The position numbers and the translations under genes are program-made. From positions 1 through 7,971 of the forward strand of contig DATFDL010000320.1 of the NCBI GenBank assembly GCA_035252155.1: a DNA stretch of 7,971 nt, read 5' to 3'. The notes beneath the pieces are model-generated. The model was not told where the DNA came from, did no database searches, and worked only from the letters and a program-made list of their open reading frames with translations. The stretch is from JAICLL01 sp035252155 (GTDB taxonomy: Bacteria > Planctomycetota > Planctomycetia > Pirellulales > JAICIG01). Shown piece after piece: positions 5,618 to 7,971 of this stretch; position 1 is the first letter of the stretch; each line of letters starts with the position of its first letter.

Positions 5618-5641
5618 GTAGGTCAGCCTTTCCAGGCTGAC
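5618..5641 (+). repeat. GTAG-hairpin repeat upstream of pntAB
   Basis: GTAG at 5618-5621 directly abuts a perfect 8-bp stem. GTCAGCCT (5622-5629) pairs with AGGCTGAC (5634-5641) around the loop TTCC. The hairpin ends 40 nt before the pntAB start codon, so it would lie in the leader of a transcript entering from upstream. No T-tract follows. Confidence 0.75.
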
Positions 5642-5681
5642 ACAATTCGCAACCCGGAACCGATAACCAACAGCCGCCGCC

Positions 5682-5993
5682 ATGTCGCCCGACCCGATGA
5701 CCGCCTTCCTGCAGATGTACGTCTTCGTGCTGGCGGGCTTTGTGGGTTACCAGGTCATCACCCGCGTGCCGCCGTTGCTGCACACGCCTTTGATGTCGGC
5801 CACCAACGCCATTTCGGGCATTTCGCTGGTCGGCTCGCTCGTCATCGCCGGCAGAGGTTCCGGCCATCTGGCCAGCTCGATCCTGGGCTTTATCGCCGTC
5901 ACGGCGGCCATGATTAACGTGGTCGGCGGATTCATGATCACCGACCGCATGCTGAAGATGTTCAAGCGCCAGGAGCCGAAGTCGAAACCGTGA
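5682..5993 (+). CDS. pntAB: NAD(P) transhydrogenase subunit alpha part 2 (membrane subunit PntAB)
   Basis: This is the small membrane subunit of proton-translocating transhydrogenase in its three-polypeptide form. It supplies part of the membrane domain (dII) that couples hydride transfer between NADH and NADP+ to proton entry. The 103-aa protein has three hydrophobic helices at about 7-28, 37-57 and 62-87. It carries the family blocks TPLMSATNAISGISLVGSL (35-53) and NVVGGFMITDRMLKMFK (79-95), and ends in a short basic tail. It corresponds to the C-terminal part of fused E. coli PntA. Its stop overlaps the start of pntB by 4 nt (GTGA), so the two are translationally coupled. The NAD(H)-binding subunit PntAA, normally encoded directly upstream, is absent; a Rrf2 gene and repeats lie there instead. 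The ATG at 5682 has no Shine-Dalgarno sequence, and an in-frame ATG at 5697 is an alternative. Confidence 0.95.
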   Translation: MSPDPMTAFLQMYVFVLAGFVGYQVITRVPPLLHTPLMSATNAISGISLVGSLVIAGRGSGHLASSILGFIAVTAAMINVVGGFMITDRMLKMFKRQEPKSKP

Positions 5994-7456
5994 CGCCCGC
6001 CGCTCTTGTCGCCCTGCTGCTGGCGAACACCGCCGCGCCTGCCGCCGAACCGATCTCGTCGCGCGTGCTGTTGACGCAGGCCTCGTACCTGGCGGCCTCG
6101 GTGCTGTTCATTCTGGGCCTCAAAGGCCTCACCCGGCCCGACAAAGCCCGCCGCGGCATGCAGTTGGCCGCGCTGGGCATGCTGGTGGCCGTGATCGGCA
6201 CGCTCATCGACGCCCAGATCATCACCTACACGTGGATCGTCGCGGGCATGGTGATCGGCTCGCTGGTTGGGGCGGCCATCTCGATCTGGATGCCGATGAC
6301 CGCCGTGCCGCAACGCACCGCCATCTCGCACGCCTTCGGCGCGTTGGCCGCCACGATGGTCGGCATCGCGCATTTTCACGAAGCCGATCCGCTGCACCCC
6401 ATCGGCAGCGTCGAGATGGCCGCGCTGGGTTTTGAGGTGCTGTTTGGCTCGCTCACCATCACCGGCAGCTTCATGGCTTTTGGCAAGCTGCAAGGTTTTG
6501 TGCCCAGCCGGCCGATCACCTACAAGGGACAAAACGCCTCGAATATTTCGCTGTTCGTGTTGGCGTTTTTGATCTTTGTGATCTTGGTGGTCAATCCCGA
6601 TGCTTCTTACGCGGCCGTATTGTTTTATCTGATGGTGGTCATCGGCCTGGCGGTGGGCGTGCTGATTGTGCTACCGATTGGCGGGGCCGACATGCCGGTG
6701 GTGATTTCGCTGTTGAATTCCTATGCCGGGCTGGCGTCGTCGGCCACCGGCTTCGCGCTGCACAACAGCGTGCTGATTATCGCCGGCGCGCTCGACGGGG
6801 CGAGCGGCTTCTTGCTCTCGATCTTGATGAGCAAGGCCATGAACCGCTCGTTCGCCAACGTGCTGTTTGGGGCGTTCGGCGGCGGCGACGCGGCGGCCGG
6901 CCCGGCGGCATCGACCGAGGGGCTGACGGTCCACTCCATCTCGGTCGATGATGCGGCCTTGCAGCTTGCCTACGCCCGGCTGGTGATCGTGGTGCCGGGC
7001 TACGGCATGGCGGTGGCCCAGGCCCAGCACCAGGTGCGCGAGCTGGCCGAGCTGATCGAAAAGCGGGGCGGCGAAGTGAAGTACGCCATTCACCCGGTGG
7101 CGGGCCGCATGCCCGGCCACATGAACGTGCTGCTGGCCGAAGCCAACGTGCCCTACGACCGGTTGTACGACATGGAAGACATCAACCACGAGTTTGGCCG
7201 CGCCGACGTGGCCTTGATTATCGGGGCCAATGACGTGGTGAACCCGGCTGCCCGCACCGACCCCAGCAGCCCAATCCACGGCATGCCCATCCTGAACGCC
7301 GACCAGGCCCAGCGGATCATCGTGCTCAAGCGGAGCATGAACCCCGGCTTCTCGGGCATCGAGAACGAGCTGTTCTACAATCCCAAAACCTCGCTGCTCT
7401 TCGGCGACGCCAAGAGCTCGTTGACGCAGTTGGTGACGGCGGTAAAAAATGCGTAG
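5990..7456 (+). CDS. pntB: NAD(P) transhydrogenase subunit beta (PntB)
   Basis: PntB carries the remaining membrane helices (dII) and the cytosolic NADP(H)-binding domain dIII. In the 488-aa protein, hydrophobic helices fill about residues 25-295. The block TAISHAFGALAATMVG (110-125) contains His114, equivalent to the proton-path histidine of E. coli PntB. GGADMPVVISLLNSYAGLAS (231-250) is the conserved pore segment with Asn243. Domain III starts near 312 and shows VPGYGMAVAQAQ (335-346), HPVAGRMPGHMNVLLAEA (368-385), GANDVVNPAARTDPSSPIHG (412-431) and KRSMNPGFSG (447-456), all NADP-site motifs. It starts with GTG, overlapping the pntAB stop. The first 20 residues are hydrophobic and Ala-rich, slightly longer than in E. 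coli. A later start is possible, but the GTGA coupling favours this one. It acts in the cytoplasmic membrane with PntAB and an unlinked PntAA. Confidence 0.97.
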   Translation: MTPAALVALLLANTAAPAAEPISSRVLLTQASYLAASVLFILGLKGLTRPDKARRGMQLAALGMLVAVIGTLIDAQIITYTWIVAGMVIGSLVGAAISIWMPMTAVPQRTAISHAFGALAATMVGIAHFHEADPLHPIGSVEMAALGFEVLFGSLTITGSFMAFGKLQGFVPSRPITYKGQNASNISLFVLAFLIFVILVVNPDASYAAVLFYLMVVIGLAVGVLIVLPIGGADMPVVISLLNSYAGLASSATGFALHNSVLIIAGALDGASGFLLSILMSKAMNRSFANVLFGAFGGGDAAAGPAASTEGLTVHSISVDDAALQLAYARLVIVVPGYGMAVAQAQHQVRELAELIEKRGGEVKYAIHPVAGRMPGHMNVLLAEANVPYDRLYDMEDINHEFGRADVALIIGANDVVNPAARTDPSSPIHGMPILNADQAQRIIVLKRSMNPGFSGIENELFYNPKTSLLFGDAKSSLTQLVTAVKNA

Positions 7457-7516
7457 TCCGTGAGGCCAGTCAGATCGGTTTTGACCTTCAAAATCGGCAA
7501 TTGTGGGAACCGCCAT

Positions 7517-7562
7517 GTGGCACAGCCGCCCTCGGCTGTGTCGCCGACGCCGGTAGGCGTCG
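7517..7562 (+). repeat. Tandem hairpins downstream of pntB
   Basis: CACAGCCG (7521-7528) pairs with CGGCTGTG (7533-7540) around loop CCCT and is preceded by GTGG, a one-base variant of the GTAG foot seen at other hairpins here. A second stem follows at once: CGACGCC (7545-7551) pairs with GGCGTCG (7556-7562) around loop GGTA. The pair begins about 60 nt after the pntB stop and could end or protect the pnt transcript, although no T-tract is present. Confidence 0.6.
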
Positions 7563-7875
7563 CGGAACCAGCCCGGGAACTCAAACGTCTTGAGGTAGCC
7601 TTGATCTCGGTGGGGCACAGCCGCGGCCTCGGCAGTGATCAGCTTTCGCGCCCAACGCCGTCGCGGCGCTTGTCCGCGCGCACGTTACCAATCGACGCCC
7701 TGCGGATTGCACATCCTTGTCTCGAACAGACGGCGGATGCGATGGATCCTACATGGCGGTGAATGGCGGGAAAGCGACCTCTCGAAAAAAAACGCCGACC
7801 CGTTTTCCGCCGGCGACGCAAAGCCCTCATCGACAAAGGTTTACGATACCGCCATTAGAAGGGTGTCGTGGTAGT

Positions 7876-7893
7876 TGCGCCGCGCGCGGCGCA
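7876..7893. repeat. Perfect 18-bp GC palindrome
   Basis: TGCGCCGCGCGCGGCGCA is fully self-complementary. It is the left member of a pair; the second lies 26 bp to the right. Confidence 0.8.
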
Positions 7894-7919
7894 TTGGGTG
7901 GGTATACGGGGCGCGCATT

Positions 7920-7937
7920 GGCGCAGCGCGCTGCGCC
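7920..7937. repeat. Perfect 18-bp GC palindrome
   Basis: GGCGCAGCGCGCTGCGCC is fully self-complementary. Together with the palindrome at 7876-7893 it brackets a short segment containing GGTATAC. It may belong to the control region of a gene beyond the window or be another repeat type. Confidence 0.8.
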
Positions 7938-7971
7938 TTTGCCAGCACGCGACACGAGTGTTGCCGCGATG

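Larger units (their letters stand above)
7457..7971. other. Gene-free 3' region with hairpin repeats
   Basis: No convincing gene is seen in the last 515 bp. The stretch holds a tandem pair of hairpins soon after pntB, and a degenerate partial copy of the first hairpin near 7613-7630. It also holds a low-complexity patch with a run of eight A near 7786 and two perfect 18-bp palindromes near the right edge. Open frames here read through the repeats and give Pro/Arg-rich strings without domain character. The window ends in ATG (7969-7971), which might be the start of a next gene, but nothing downstream is visible. Confidence 0.6.

Noticed and set aside
5267..5621. Arg-rich frames on both strands across the fold-back element
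   Set aside because: The strings are nearly the same on both strands because they translate the palindrome. They are not genes.
6671..7618. Long minus-strand frame opposite pntB
   Set aside because: It is an antisense shadow with His/Gly/Arg-rich composition. The plus strand encodes unmistakable PntB.
7460..7762. Plus-strand 100-aa frame after pntB
   Set aside because: It reads through the hairpin repeat (giving VAQPPSAV-like text) and has no domain or start signal.

Overview
The window looks like chromosomal DNA from a planctomycete, most likely of the Pirellulales type. This rests on high GC, weak or absent Shine-Dalgarno sequences, ThyX in place of ThyA, a Rrf2 regulator with an unusual cysteine pattern, and abundant short palindromic intergenic repeats of a style I associate with that group. 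The assignment is an inference and was not tested by any search.

Left part, minus strand (about 2031 down to 105). This is a compact co-directional cluster. In transcription order it holds a short ATGA-coupled reading frame without an ATG start (2031-1912), an unrecognised 130-aa protein (1915-1523), FAD-dependent thymidylate synthase ThyX (1497-595), and a stand-alone bacterial CaMKII-association (hub) domain protein (497-105). ThyX and the hub gene are separated by three copies of a 24-bp palindromic repeat. One copy supplies the last codon and the stop codon of thyX.

Middle, plus strand. Quinolinate synthase NadA (2367-3551) has its own leader with a TATACT -10-like box bracketed by two CGGGCG/CGCCCG palindromes. 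It is followed by a membrane-anchored or exported protein of unknown function (3708-4508) and a Rrf2-family regulator (4749-5180).

Right part, plus strand. A 500-bp gene-free stretch contains a large symmetric fold-back element (about 5206-5576) with matching termini, a perfect 26-bp central palindrome and internal hairpins that keep pairing despite sequence differences. A separate small GTAG-hairpin lies next to it. Then come pntAB and pntB (5682-7456, 4-nt GTGA overlap), two membrane-domain subunits of proton-translocating NAD(P) transhydrogenase. The NAD(H)-binding PntAA subunit is not in the window. The final 515 bp carry hairpin repeats and two perfect 18-bp GC palindromes, with no convincing gene.

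NadA feeds NAD synthesis, transhydrogenase exchanges reducing equivalents between NAD(H) and NADP(H), and ThyX consumes NADPH. There is therefore a loose redox-cofactor theme, but no evidence that these genes form one system. The most unusual content is the repeat ecology. Several distinct hairpin families carry a 5'-GTAG at the stem foot, which resembles REP elements mobilised by REP-associated tyrosine transposases.
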